Of a stretch of 64,000 nt of DNA, positions 21,153 through 32,054 are shown piece after piece (positions within the stretch are counted from its first letter, which is position 1; each line of letters begins with the position of its first letter). Both the position numbers and the translations under genes were made by a program. Location of the stretch: assembly GCA_021018995.1 (NCBI GenBank), contig CM037586.1:153306060-153370059 (forward strand). Reading direction: 5' to 3'. The DNA comes from Chloranthus sessilifolius. Its lineage: Eukaryota > Streptophyta > Magnoliopsida > Chloranthales > Chloranthaceae. The notes beneath the pieces are model-generated. The model searched no databases and was not told the DNA's origin. It saw only the letters and a list, made by a program, of their open reading frames with translations.

Positions 21153-21500
21153 ATGGGTAAATATTACGTCGTGTTCGTTGGTAGGAGACCGGGTATATAT
21201 CGAACCTGGGAGGAATGCTCAAGAGAAGTAACCGGTTTTTCTGGGGCTCGTCATCGCTCCTTTCATTCGTACGATGAAGCACTGAATGCGTTACGACGAC
21301 ACCTAAATGAACCCTCATATAACCCACCCACATATCACCATGTAACTCCGATAACCCAAGAAACACAAGTAATGGATAAAGTGATAGATAGGGCCTCAGA
21401 TGTTGGTGTGCATGTAGATTGCATATGTGGAATGTTTGCACGTGCAGTTATTATTGTTCTCCTATCCACTTTGGTTATTTATGTCTGGAAGTCACTGTGA
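21153..21500 (+). CDS. Small protein: RNase H1 N-terminal (viroplasmin-like) domain plus membrane segment
   Basis: Intact 115-codon ORF. Residues 3-50 (KYYVVFVGRRPGIYRTWEEC, GFSGARHRSFHSYDEAL) match the RNase H1 N-terminal domain pattern: a small fold binding RNA/DNA hybrid or double-stranded RNA, also used in plant pararetrovirus inclusion-body proteins. A linker (about residues 51-88) precedes a hydrophobic segment, AVIIVLLSTLVIYVW, a likely C-terminal membrane anchor. No RNase H catalytic domain follows. The start at 21153 directly follows TTTTGTAG, a possible splice acceptor; an ATG at 21102 would add 17 residues. It lies between the Harbinger transposase and the proline-rich ORF, same strand. 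Function is unknown; cargo or accessory role is inference. Confidence 0.66.
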   Translation: MGKYYVVFVGRRPGIYRTWEECSREVTGFSGARHRSFHSYDEALNALRRHLNEPSYNPPTYHHVTPITQETQVMDKVIDRASDVGVHVDCICGMFARAVIIVLLSTLVIYVWKSL

Positions 21501-21618
21501 TTTCGTTATAATTCTCGATATGAAGTTTCTCACTTTTCAAATTTTATTATTTCTCATGTTATCAATTCATATCGGTTGTGTATCGTATCCCAATTTAAAG
21601 TATTCTTAATTCGATATA

Positions 21619-22164
21619 TGGAATGTGCGATATGTCGCACCTGGTTCATCTCATTCTCGGATAGGTTCATCTCGCTTCTGCCGCGGCAAGGGCAAGCCGG
21701 GATTGATGTCGTTATTATTGACGATGAAGAGCCTGCTCCAGTGGCACCCCGTGTGCCTCTCGGATTTAGGGCTCCCAGCCCCCTTACAGTTCGTCCCCTT
21801 GCACCACCCCTGGTTCGTACTCCCGCCCCCCTTGGTCATGTCGTTGCAGGTTCCCCCCTTAATGACGACATCGTAGTTGCCTCTCCACAAGCTCCGCTCC
21901 CTGATGCACCCGCACCTCCCCCATATCGGTGGGATATCAAACTCGATCCAACCTACAGTTGGGAGGGCTCGAGGTGAGGGTCGCCGTCGCGGCCTTGTCA
22001 TACTCAGCTCCGACTCTGATACCTCAGATTCGGACTACCAGCTACCCCTCCATCATCGAGAGGCCTTGTCATACTTAGCTCCCACGAGCACCGACTCACC
22101 GGCCTGCACTGCAACAACCTCCTACTCTTTGGAGGATGACGACCAATCCGATGCTAGTTCATAG
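21619..22164 (+). pseudogene. Proline-rich then acidic ORF, frameshifted
   Basis: Unrecognised protein. From 21,619 to 21,977 the frame reads into a proline-rich stretch (VIIDDEEPAPVAPRVPLGF, PLAPPLVRTPAPLGH). The frame then changes near 21,970. The second frame continues GEGRRRGLVILSSDSDTSDSD and ends with the acidic tail EDDDQSDASS. The low-complexity layout suggests a disordered protein. It may be a further exon of the RNase H1-N ORF: the gap between them is about 120 bp with plausible splice sites, but this is inference. A short internal duplication (GGCCTTGTCATACT-AGCTCC) occurs at about 21,993 and 22,063. Confidence 0.4.
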
Positions 22165-23893
22165 TGGTTGTTATGGGGGAGGGAGGTGTTGATCGTTTGT
22201 GTTGTTATTATGGGGGGAGGGGGGTGTTGATCCTGGATGTAGTTTCCTTTTTTGTTATGATGAATGGTTGTTTTATTGTGCTCTACCTTTGTGTCCACAA
22301 TCCTATGAAAAAAATGAAGTTCTGAGGTGTATATATACCATCCCTAATTTTTTTTTTTCCCTTCCACCAATATAGCAGATTTTGGTTCTAGTTCGGAGCA
22401 TCAAAAGTCTGTTGATTATCAAACTATGTATTGAGTTTATTGTCAATAAGAGATTCCTTAGACCTGGGGACAATCGATAGCATGGCGGCTACATTGGCTA
22501 TGCTACTTAAACCAACTAAAAAAAGAGCAGCCTCTGCAACCTACCTGAATGATGGTGGTGAAGACTGTGATGGTACTTTAAAAATTCATGGATTATGAGA
22601 AATAAATAAACGGGTCCAGGGTATATGTCGGGCCTGATCCGACCCAATGGTGCACCCAAATCCAACTTTGATCCAAGCGAGTCAAGGGTCAAGGTATGTG
22701 CCCAACTTGGCGCTAAAAATCCAAAAACCCGACCCTACCCAGATTGACCTAGTTCAAACCCCCCCTATTTTCTTGATTTTATATATAAAATATTGACAGT
22801 TGGGTCAAGTTTATGTGCCACCTGGGTCAAGCCATCGATCATGTTGGTTTCTCAAAAATGTGGGAGCCCTAAAAATAAGATTTAAAAAATGAAAGACAAA
22901 CTAAGAGTTGCTGATACATCATCTGTTTCAATTGTTTGCTTGGGTAGGAGAGTTTTGACTTTTGAGTAGGATAATGTGGGAAGTTTTAGCTTGGTGATTT
23001 TGTTTTTAGAAAATTTTCTTGTCATTGGTGTTGTTAATTTATCGTAAGTTTTGGATTATAGCAGCTTGGATAATGTGTTTTTTTCGAGGTCTTTGGATAA
23101 TGTGTTCCTTTTCCTTTTTCGAAATAAATAAATAAAACTAATCTGGGTAGACTAATTAAGTAGTTTAATTTGACATAATAGTTTAAAAAAAAAAACTCTT
23201 AATTGGATATTTAGATCCTTTTGAGTTGCATATGAGTACAGTGACTACAGTTTATGAAGTGACTGGTAGGTCAGTTGTCTGGGCTGTCAATCTATTCAAC
23301 CCATGGGCAAGGCCAATTGGCCATAGGCTGTAAAAAAAGTAACCAGTTTTGGTTAACTGACCACCTCCCAACTAGGCTGCAAGCAAGGTGAAAGAAGGAA
23401 AATCTCTCTAAGTTTGCCCAATGGCTTACAGTGTTTTCTGAGCAGTGAACAGGGCCATACATTTGAGATTAAGGGGGTGTTGCAATGTTTGGGTGCAGGG
23501 TTTAGGCTTTTGTTTTAACTGGGTTTTTAGTAGGGTTTAAGGGCATTAAGGAAAAAAGTAGTTCATTTCTCGCTCAAAGTGCCATCTTTTGGATCAGTTT
23601 GTACACATAGATTCATTTTACTAACTGTTCATTTTCTGGCTCTCGTAGTATCTTAATTACATTGTAGAGATAGTTTTTTGATGCAATAATCGGGCTTATA
23701 TGATGTCTCCATCAACCACATTGGGACAAAAAATGGCACTGTGTAAGAATTGATGATCGAGAGAACAACTTTGGTGCTCTCCTTGATTAATAGGATAGTG
23801 TAACACAAATGACGAAACTTCTGAAATATGGACCTGCTCAGCAGAAAATTGTATAAATAAATATATCTATGCATGCAATAGGAGATTTGCTTA
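22165..23893. other. Non-coding sequence inside the Harbinger bounds
   Basis: Contains GGGTCGGATC-like low-complexity sequence around 22,610-22,830. No gene recognised. Confidence 0.5.
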
Positions 23894-23974
23894 CACTACA
23901 AAAAATAAGACTATTAGCTGCAATTAGTTGGTATATATGGTTTATATATGGTTTGATCTAGATATATTCAACAC

Positions 23975-24006
23975 TTATTGACAAACTGCAATGAGTTTGT
24001 CAATAA
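23975..24006. repeat. Perfect 13-bp-stem hairpin
   Basis: Arms TTATTGACAAACT and AGTTTGTCAATAA pair without mismatch around the 6-nt loop GCAATG. Confidence 0.9.
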
Positions 24007-24035
24007 AGGATATCTACATGCTGGTGCCTCCAATG

Positions 24036-24120
24036 AGAAATATCTGATCCAGTCTCCTTGTGCTCTGTTTGGATCCAGTCTCCTTGGAGAAATATCTGAT
24101 CTAGTCTCCTTGGAGAATCA
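24036..24120. repeat. Short tandem repeat of GATCCAGTCTCCTTG
   Basis: Three copies of the phrase CTGATCCAGTCTCCTTG or a close variant, partly followed by GAGAAATAT. Confidence 0.8.
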
Positions 24121-25639
24121 AAGTTCAAATGGCTGGTCTATAATGAACTATAGATATGCCAAAAACTAGGCAAGACTGATAATTTGGTAGACCGTAAAGA
24201 AAAAATGCATCATGAAATTATATATTGATGTTATAGTTGTAAAACTAGGAGATTCGTTGTAGGAGAGTCAACGAACAATTCAATTGAGTTACACGACTCA
24301 CTGAGATTTCACTAGCATGTTAAAATGTTTATTGTTGTGCAAAAATTGATTGATTGAAGAGCTAAATTGGATGTAATTCTTTGAGGCATTATTTATTTAT
24401 TTATTGGTCAATTTTCATGTAAAATTAAATTAAATTCTTCAAAATTTGGACAAATGATGCAAGTAAACAGAATTATGGAAAAAAATTACTCCGTGTTCCT
24501 TCGTTTGCTGATTGTATAATAAGTTAAAGCTGATGTCAAAGGAGTTGCGAGGTCTCATTTGGTTTCTGCAATCTAACCAGAATTGGGGTAAAAGCTAGTC
24601 ATGTTCCATAGGACTCATAGAAAGGTGGGGGTGACAACCGTAAATCGAGTTTTCTAGAGTAGCTTGTCTTCACATACAATGATGAATGGACCAGTCTACT
24701 CTGGTGACCTTACTATTTAGATGTGATGCAACGCAATCTATTATATTAAAATATGTTTTGAGCCATGAAAGCATTACCGAACTCAAACCACATAAGGTGC
24801 ATTTTTTTTTCCCACTCAAAATCATGTGCTTATTTTTAGCTAACCACTAAATCCCAAGTGCTTTCTAAGAACAAGTTCATGAAGAGAATAATGAGCAATC
24901 TGAGTGCAATTTATTATGCCTACACTGTCACACATGTTCACAATTTCATATTACACATGTATATGCTGAAAATGTAACATATAAAATGGATTTGAGGATT
25001 GCTAGAACTACGTAGTCTTATAGACAGTAGACAACCTCAAATCTGTTGAATTAATGGAGATGCAAAAGGATTCTAGGAGAATCTGCATTTAGGATGCAAC
25101 AGAGCCTAGTTTTGCCCACAAACTATAAGTTATATTCTAAATTATAGTATGTAAAAGAAACCTGTTACACAAGTTCTCTCTAACCAGACATGAACTCAAA
25201 ATATTAACTATTTTGAGTATTGTCATATTTAATTTAGATCTCTTATTCATATAACTTTCTTAATACTTACTGATCAAATTACAAGAACCTTGTTGTATAT
25301 TACTTCCAAATGTGATGAAATTGGCGTGTTGATACCTTATTTTCTTTTCATAGTTGAAGATTCTGAATGCTTTGAAATCCGAAAACAAGATGCATTGTCG
25401 ATGTTACGAATAATGCCTAGAATGTCTCTAAGCTTGAATCACCTCGTAGAATTCTAGACCATAGGTAGAATATTCTTCCATGGCTCCTTGTCTTGCTCAC
25501 AAAGCCCATTTGGTGCCCCCTCTTGCTCTAGGGCATTGCCAATACTAACTTGTGCTACTGTTATATATCAAGGCCAGTTTCACCATTCATATTGACTTGG
25601 CTACCCCACCTAGGTTCAGATCCCTTGTTTTAGTGGACA

Positions 25640-25900
25640 ATTTGAAGAGTGGAGAGTATGCAATAGCAAGCAGGTGTGTTTTGTGCTGAGGAGACTGCTG
25701 ACTATTTAATCCTGCACTGCAAGTTGGTTAGTGATGCATGTGCTTATTTCTTGGACCTCTTTATAGTTCAATGGGTAAACCCCAATAATGTGGGGGATGC
25801 TATCGCCGTCTGGCTATTACAGTCTTAGCAGTGGACTTTGGAGTCCATCTATAGTGGATGAGATTTGTGATCATGCTCATGAAATGAGTTGCCAGTTTTT
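25640..25900 (+). pseudogene. LINE zf-RVT relic
   Basis: A readable stretch CVLCAEETADYLILHCKLV followed by AYFLDLFIVQWVN resembles the Cys/His zf-RVT domain at the C-terminus of plant LINE ORF2. Stops occur soon after. No endonuclease or reverse transcriptase nearby. Confidence 0.55.
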
Positions 25901-26799
25901 TTTATAGCATTCAGCTAGGGAAACTTTATTTTGGTCATCTAATGTTATGCTTATGGAAGTGGTCGATCAAATCTTATGGAAGTGGTCGATGAAATCTTAA
26001 TGGTCGATCATATCTTAATGGGTGATTTTATTTTCATAAGTATTTTTATACTTCCAGCTAGCCTACTCGCATCATTGCTTGTAATGGTTCTTATTCAGGT
26101 TCTCCGATTCAATGAAGGAGGATCACATATCCGGAGATAAGGCAAAAGATCGATCATGCGCCATTTGATCCACAGGTTTTCACCATCTCTTTCTCTTGTG
26201 ATCTTTTATTTGTTTATTTTTTTTAGTAGGATAAAGCACGGCCATCATGTGCCATTTAGTGGGTGTAGAGTGTAGACAATAGGACTAACATAGATGCCAC
26301 TTTGTGACTATGACTGCTATAGCCCTTTCCTATGACTGGTTTATCACCAGTACCAGCAGTAACATACATTCCAAATTAAACCTTAGGCTTTATACGAGTC
26401 CAAGAGGAAATCGAAGGATAATGATATTGTAAATTTTATTAGTCCATTTGTCAATGCTATAGTTCAAACTTCAAGCATGTTCTAATCATATTTTCCAAGT
26501 ACTCAATTGAGATTTTATAGTAATTGAATCATTTTTTTTGTATTTGGCTGCCATGTTGTCATCTTTGTTTGTATTTGGCTAACATAAAAAGAAACATTTA
26601 TGTATCTTTTTTGTTCTTTTAATCCTTTGTTAACAAAGTTAATTTCTTTTAATCTAGTTGCCTTTTTTGTCTAAATAATAATAATGAAATGTTCTTATCT
26701 ATGCATATCCTTTTATTAGTGCTCATGCGAGTCACACATGCCATACTATAAAAATAATTGCTGAAAATTAGAAAAAGTAAGACTATCGTCGTAAGAACA

Positions 26800-26960
26800 G
26801 CTATAGGCTAAGATTTCGATTGAGGATCGATAATATGCTTCAATGGCTCAGCATTGAGGATCAGCATTGAGGATCAGAAAGTAAGACTATCGTCTAAACA
26901 ATGGCTCAGCAGCATAATATGCTTCAAAAGAAAATCAGTCTAAAAAAACTAATTTCAAAA
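26800..26960. repeat. Scrambled short repeats
   Basis: The phrases GATTGAGGATC, AATATGCTTCAA, AATGGCTCAGCA and AAGTAAGACTATCGTC each occur two or more times in shuffled order, as from repeated local template switching. Confidence 0.6.
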
Positions 26961-27618
26961 AGATTGAGGATCAAAACCCTCGAAGATCTGCAATCAGCAG
27001 AGACTCAAAAACCTCTGCAGGAGCAGAGTTAAGAAAACCCACGTTATTTCTCAAAAGAGAACTCAAAGAAGACTCTTATTCCAAACATAAATCACATTCC
27101 ATTCCTCTGTTTTGGCTCAATGTTAGGCTCCATTAAGGTCCTATTTTAGGCCCATTTTAGCATCAAATATGGTCTCCTTTTTGTACTGATATCTGGCCTT
27201 CTCAAACCCATGAATTCTATGACACTTCCAGCTTTCTTCTTCACATAATTTCTGCATTGAAACAGCTACAAAGCTAGCCCATTTAAGCCCTGCATCAATA
27301 AATATTTTAAAATGCAACCGATAGTCCTCAAGTTGAACTGACTTGGATTCCAATTGTTTTGTATAAATTAGCAACCCAAATCAGAAGATCTATGGAATTG
27401 AAGAAGGGACAGGAAGACAACTTAAAATCAAGGTAACATAGCAATTCATCACTCCGAGAACCCCTGAGTGACTAGTTGGTTTTTTATGGGTATCACCTGA
27501 TACTGAGTTTTTTATGGGTATTTTAAATATTTCTTATTGGCTACATGTTATGAAAAATAAAACCAAAGAAGAAACCCATCTTTATGTTTGTGAAGTTGTT
27601 TTAATGGTGGTGTTGCAG

Positions 27619-28438
27619 AGGAGCTCCAAGTCAGAATTTAGTTGGTACTCTCTCTCCAAGTATAGGGAACTTAACAAATCTTCAGACTGTGTAAGTGCCC
27701 ACAAGAGGATAATGTGATTTTAATGTTATGCTTATGAGGATTTTTTATATGTTTATCAATTCATTTTACAAGCTCTTACGAATAACAATATATCGGGACC
27801 AATTCCACGAGCTTGGGAAGCTCACAAAGCTCCATACTCTTACCTCTCTAATAACCTCTTTACTGGTGATATTGCGACTTCGCTAGGCCACCTCAAAAGC
27901 CTTGAATACCTGTAAGTAGAACATTTAAATTATTTTAAGTTTTAAATCTTTAGGAGAATCCATTTATGTATTATTCAATTATTGGGTTCTTGGTTATGAA
28001 TCTAATCATGGGTATTTGAATTCAAATCAGGCTTAACAATAATAGTCTATCAGGAGCATTTCCTTTGCCTTTGGCTAACATCACACAACTTGCTTTTATG
28101 TGATTCTCTTAACCCTTTGATGCATAATCGAAGTTTTGTCTCTAATGGAGATTTGTAGTTTAAGAAAGTATTGTTTTTGGTTTGAGGATTTGTCTTATAA
28201 CAATTTGAGTGGTCCTATACCAAGGTTTCCAGCTAGAACATTCAAGTAATAATTCTAGTACATTTTTCCCCCCTCAGTTTTTCCAGCAAAAAATGGAAAC
28301 CCTTAATGCCCAATCTTTCTTTGGTTTGTTTTGCGATTGAAGGAAATCCTCTTATTTGTGCAACTGGATCGGAACAAGAGTGCTCCGGAACGATGTCGAT
28401 GCCACTTTCCTTTTCCTTGAATACTATACAGAGTACAG
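27619..28438 (+). pseudogene. LRR receptor-like kinase ectodomain pseudogene (NIK/SERK-type)
   Basis: Fragments of a leucine-rich-repeat receptor kinase ectodomain, with introns kept. Exon 27619-27690 is exactly 72 bp (one LRR: NLVGTLSPSIGNLTNLQTV) with a TTGCAG acceptor and GTAAGT donor. Exon 27771-27911 reads NNNISGPIP and NLFTGDIATSLGHLKSLEYL, again followed by GTAAGT. Then NNNSLSGAFPLPLANITQLA (about 28,031), DLSYNNLSGPIPRFPARTF (about 28,184) and GNPLICATGSEQECSGT (about 28,343). Order and wording match the NSP-interacting-kinase branch of LRR-RLK subfamily II. Stops after several exons, no signal peptide exon and no kinase domain: it is dead. Intron retention shows it was copied as DNA, not through mRNA. 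Confidence 0.82.
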
Positions 28439-28858
28439 TTTTTGCCATTTGTTTTAACTTTCAATTTGGCCATATATTTTGTCCAAATCTCTACTTATGC
28501 GGTATCTTTTCGTTTCTTTTTTTCTTCCCACTTTGCCAATGGTTAGTTTGAATATGTAACCTTTTGTTTGAATAAAAGAATTGGGCATCTATTTTTTTTT
28601 TTATTAATGGCATTGAATGTTTTGCATTTCTGCCTGTAGTTTTTTAGACCCCACTATAATCTCTCCATATATATATGATAAAACATGCAACCATGAGCTT
28701 CATCAATCATGATTGCTAAATCAGATCCTCAATGATTTTTTGGTTCTAACTTTAATTTTGAAGAAAAACTTGATAGAAAGTTCTGAATCCTCAATGACAG
28801 ATTTAATCCTCAATGACAGATTTACCCCTGTCTTTACAAAACAGAATTATGCTTATAC

Positions 28859-28946
28859 TCCCTTTCCCATGAAATCGCCTCCAAAATGTAGGTAACCAGG
28901 TATACATATATTCTCCCTTTCCCATGAAATCGCCTCCAAAATGTAG
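28859..28946. repeat. Direct duplication of about 36 bp
   Basis: CTCCCTTTCCCATGAAATCG and the following CCTCCAAAATGTAGGTAA occur twice, at about 28,858 and 28,914, separated by about 18 bp. Confidence 0.9.
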
Positions 28947-28949
28947 GTA

Positions 28950-30719
28950 AATTCATATTCAAAGACTCTAGTTACTAGTATAAAGTGATTAGGAATTATT
29001 ATCATACGTTAGATTTACTATTATAAAGTGAATAGGAATCACTTTCATAAGTTAATTAGAACTCTGTTTTATTTTTAGAATATGTGTTAGGGGTATTTTA
29101 GAAATGAAAATATGATAAAAATATTTGATGGGGATTCCTTATATAGAAGTCATCAATATCTCAGTTTAATGATGTTCTCTTTTTTATTTCAGGCGAAGCT
29201 TTCCGATTTGAAGCTCACCGCAAACGGATCACTAGGGGACGGAGATACTTGGCATGAGAGGCGAAGCAAATTAATTTATTTATTTTTCTTTTATTTTGAA
29301 AATGGGTCATGGGGTCCTTAGATTGTTAATTCTATTTCTTTTCTTCTTTTTGGTTAAATAAAAGGATTGGGCATGTAGAGATTAAAATGTTTGGCTGATT
29401 TGAAAGGTTGGATCATAGGTTGAGATGCAATATTTTGTTTAAATAAAAGAATTGGACATCTATTTTATTTATGGATGTGCTTGAATATGAGATTAATAGC
29501 TTTTATTCTTTATATAATTTTTTTTAAAGCATTAAAAAATTATATTAAAAAAAAGTATTAAAAAAGCATAAAAAAATATTGTATTAAAAAAGCATAAAAA
29601 AATATTATTTTAAAAAATTTACATAAATAATTGTCGTATTTAATTTTATTTTTTTAAATTTTGCATAAAAAACTTCGCTTAAGCATTGTAAAAAAAGTGA
29701 TTTTATTTTACCATACAAAGGCTGGTTTATGAACTTCATAAACCACTCTTGTATAGTGGTAAAAAAACCACTCCTTTTTTACAATTGTTTAGGCGATGGT
29801 TTTAAAAAAATCACGCCAAAGACGGTAATTTTTGAAGATATCACTGTTTAAGGCAGTGGTTTTTTGGGCTTTTTCACGTAGTGTGAGTTGACCAACTTTT
29901 GAGAATTTTCTGGTGTGTCAATTGAACATCAGCAGCAGCCTTGTATTTTTTACAAAGGGAGTCACATAGCAGATGTCTCTCCTCTTAACATTTTATGTAC
30001 TTAAGAGATATGATCATTTGTAGGGGTGAGAATCCATTGGCCAGACTCTCATTCATTGCTCGTTCACTAGGCAGACATGGGGATGCTCATATATACCTTT
30101 AGGTCAACTTTTTTCGGAGAACATGGATAGAATGCTTGGACAGTGGGACGGAGTCCGATTTTATGACATCAAAGGGGACCTATGGAAAATTTATGGTTGT
30201 TGTGGGCCATTAGGTTGAGAGAAGCAACAGAGGTTTTGCGCCAATGGTAGGCCTTTTTAATTTGTGGTTAAATCTGCTCTTCTCCAATCCTGGAAATTTG
30301 AAGCGCACGGGTGCCCCATCTCGAACATACTAACAAATTTCTCCAAAATTTCTTCAAAATTTACCAAAACAGGGGTCGGGTGAAACATTCAACGAAATTT
30401 CAATGATTTCTCTGAAATCACTGAAATTTCATTAATTTCAACAAAATTAACCAAATTTCACTGAAATTAATAAATTTTTTCTAATTTTTGTCATTTTTAA
30501 AATAATAAAAAAAATTTATGAAGTTTAAATATAATTTATATTTCATATTTTTTGTACTCCCCGAAATTTTCTCGAAACTTTTCAAATTTTTCTCAAAATT
30601 TATCCGAAATGACCCCCTATCAAAATATTGCCGAAAATGAAATATGTCACTATGATCTCGAATCCTAAGGAGTGGAAGTGGAACAAATAAAAATATATAA
30701 TTGATTTGATCTATTAGCA
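28950..30719. other. Non-coding AT-rich stretch inside the Harbinger bounds
   Basis: Apart from the CACTA-like right end (29,690-29,883), it holds A/T-rich repeats such as AAAGCATAAAAAAATATT (about 29,540-29,610) and AAATTTC-rich low complexity (about 30,330-30,480). No gene. Confidence 0.5.
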
Positions 30720-30720
30720 C

Positions 30721-30790
30721 GTACTGAATTAATGACTGCTCCTATATTGAAAAAAGTACTGAATTAATGACTGCTCCTATACTGAAAAAT
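30721..30790. repeat. Tandem duplication, about 36-bp unit
   Basis: Two copies of the unit containing TGAATTAATGACTGCTCCTA, each followed by TACTGAAAAA or a close variant. Confidence 0.88.
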
Positions 30791-30809
30791 ATTGACATTT
30801 GAGTATGAG

Positions 30810-31079
30810 GATGGAGATCATTTTTCGTTCCAATCTTTCATACAATGGATCTTAGGAAGCACGGATTATCAGACAATCAATTTTTTATTCCATTTCACAT
30901 ACATCTCTAAAAGTGACTTAAAAATCACATTTGGACGTGGCGTGTGCCACCTATTTTTAGGACACTTTTTGGGATGTGTCATTTGAAATAAAATAAAAAA
31001 AAGACCGTCTGATGGTATGTATGTCCATGGTCTGGAGATCCATTGTATGGAAGATTGGGATGAAAAAATGATCTTCATC
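30810..31079. mobile_element. Foldback (hairpin) MITE-like repeat, about 270 bp
   Basis: The left arm 30810-30852 and right arm 31036-31079 are near-perfect inverted repeats, both containing the GATCCATTGTATG phrase and its complement; similarity continues inward with ATCAGAC. The transcript would form one long hairpin. A related stretch is found at about 3,530-3,650. Confidence 0.8.
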
Positions 31080-32054
31080 GTTTATTTCAAAGCAGTCAAT
31101 GGTTTTTAGTGTAGGTGCCCCCAGTAATTCGTAGGTGCTAATGTGATCAGGTGGTATATATTAACCAGTATTAGAGCATCTCCAGCACGGGAGCTATCCC
31201 ACACGCCAAGCCTATTATAGCGCTTCAAATTGCAAAAACTGAGCTCCAACAAGAGTGCCATCCCACGCACCAAATATAGCTATTGCTACAGTAATAGGTA
31301 AATTTAGCTATTAATGTAGGAGTAGCTAAACATTAAAATAATACTTTTTTTAAGAGTAACTCACTTTCTCTCTCCTCTCTCTCTCTCTTATCTACTCTAG
31401 TAGTAAAATAATAAAGTAAGAATAAATTTAAACCGTACCGAAACCCGAGGGTCCCGAGCCGGACCGAACCACACCGAAACCCGACACAAATTTTGACGGG
31501 AACATATGATCCAGATGTCCATTATTGATTAATCCTTTTTGCGAACCAACATATTATTTTCCCAAATGGGATTTCATTATGGATGGAGAGTGGTGTAGCC
31601 AAATACTTCATTTCTTCATTAGATAACCCTGCTTAGTTTGAACCATCAATGGTTGTGTTAGCTGTAAAAGTGGTTTCGGAGGATTCAAACCCTGCTCTCT
31701 TGATTTGGTTCATGATCACAATTTTCTGACGGTTTTAAACTGCCGCGAAGTAGGCAATGTTTAACTATTGTAGCTAGAAAGATTGACCTTTTCCCAACTT
31801 TACATAATCACGGAAAGGAAACTTATTGTCAATGATATAAAACTGCCGAGAACATCGTCGGGTATTAGTGGCTCATTTTAAAAGTAATAGGCATTAAATC
31901 AAATTCGAAAAAACACTCCGTCAAATATATTCAGCCCCATCTCGATTGGTTGCCCATAAATTTTTAGAGAAATTCAAATACGGCACATAAACCGATGATT
32001 AGATCACGTTTCTACGGTCATAGCATAACCACTGATTGAATCTATTCTGAGGAT

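Larger units (their letters stand above)
23894..29883. mobile_element. Possible CACTA-type element nested in the Harbinger element
   Basis: The right end is convincing: read on the minus strand from 29883 it starts CACTACGTGAAAAAGCCC and has subterminal AACCACT/AGTGGTT inverted motifs through about 29,700, as CACTA elements do. The proposed left end, CACTACAAAAAATAAG at 23,894, fits the consensus only in its first bases. Flanking triplets (TTA and TGA) do not match. The interior holds a LINE relic and an LRR-kinase pseudogene but no CACTA transposase. The right end may belong to a different, smaller element. Confidence 0.35.
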
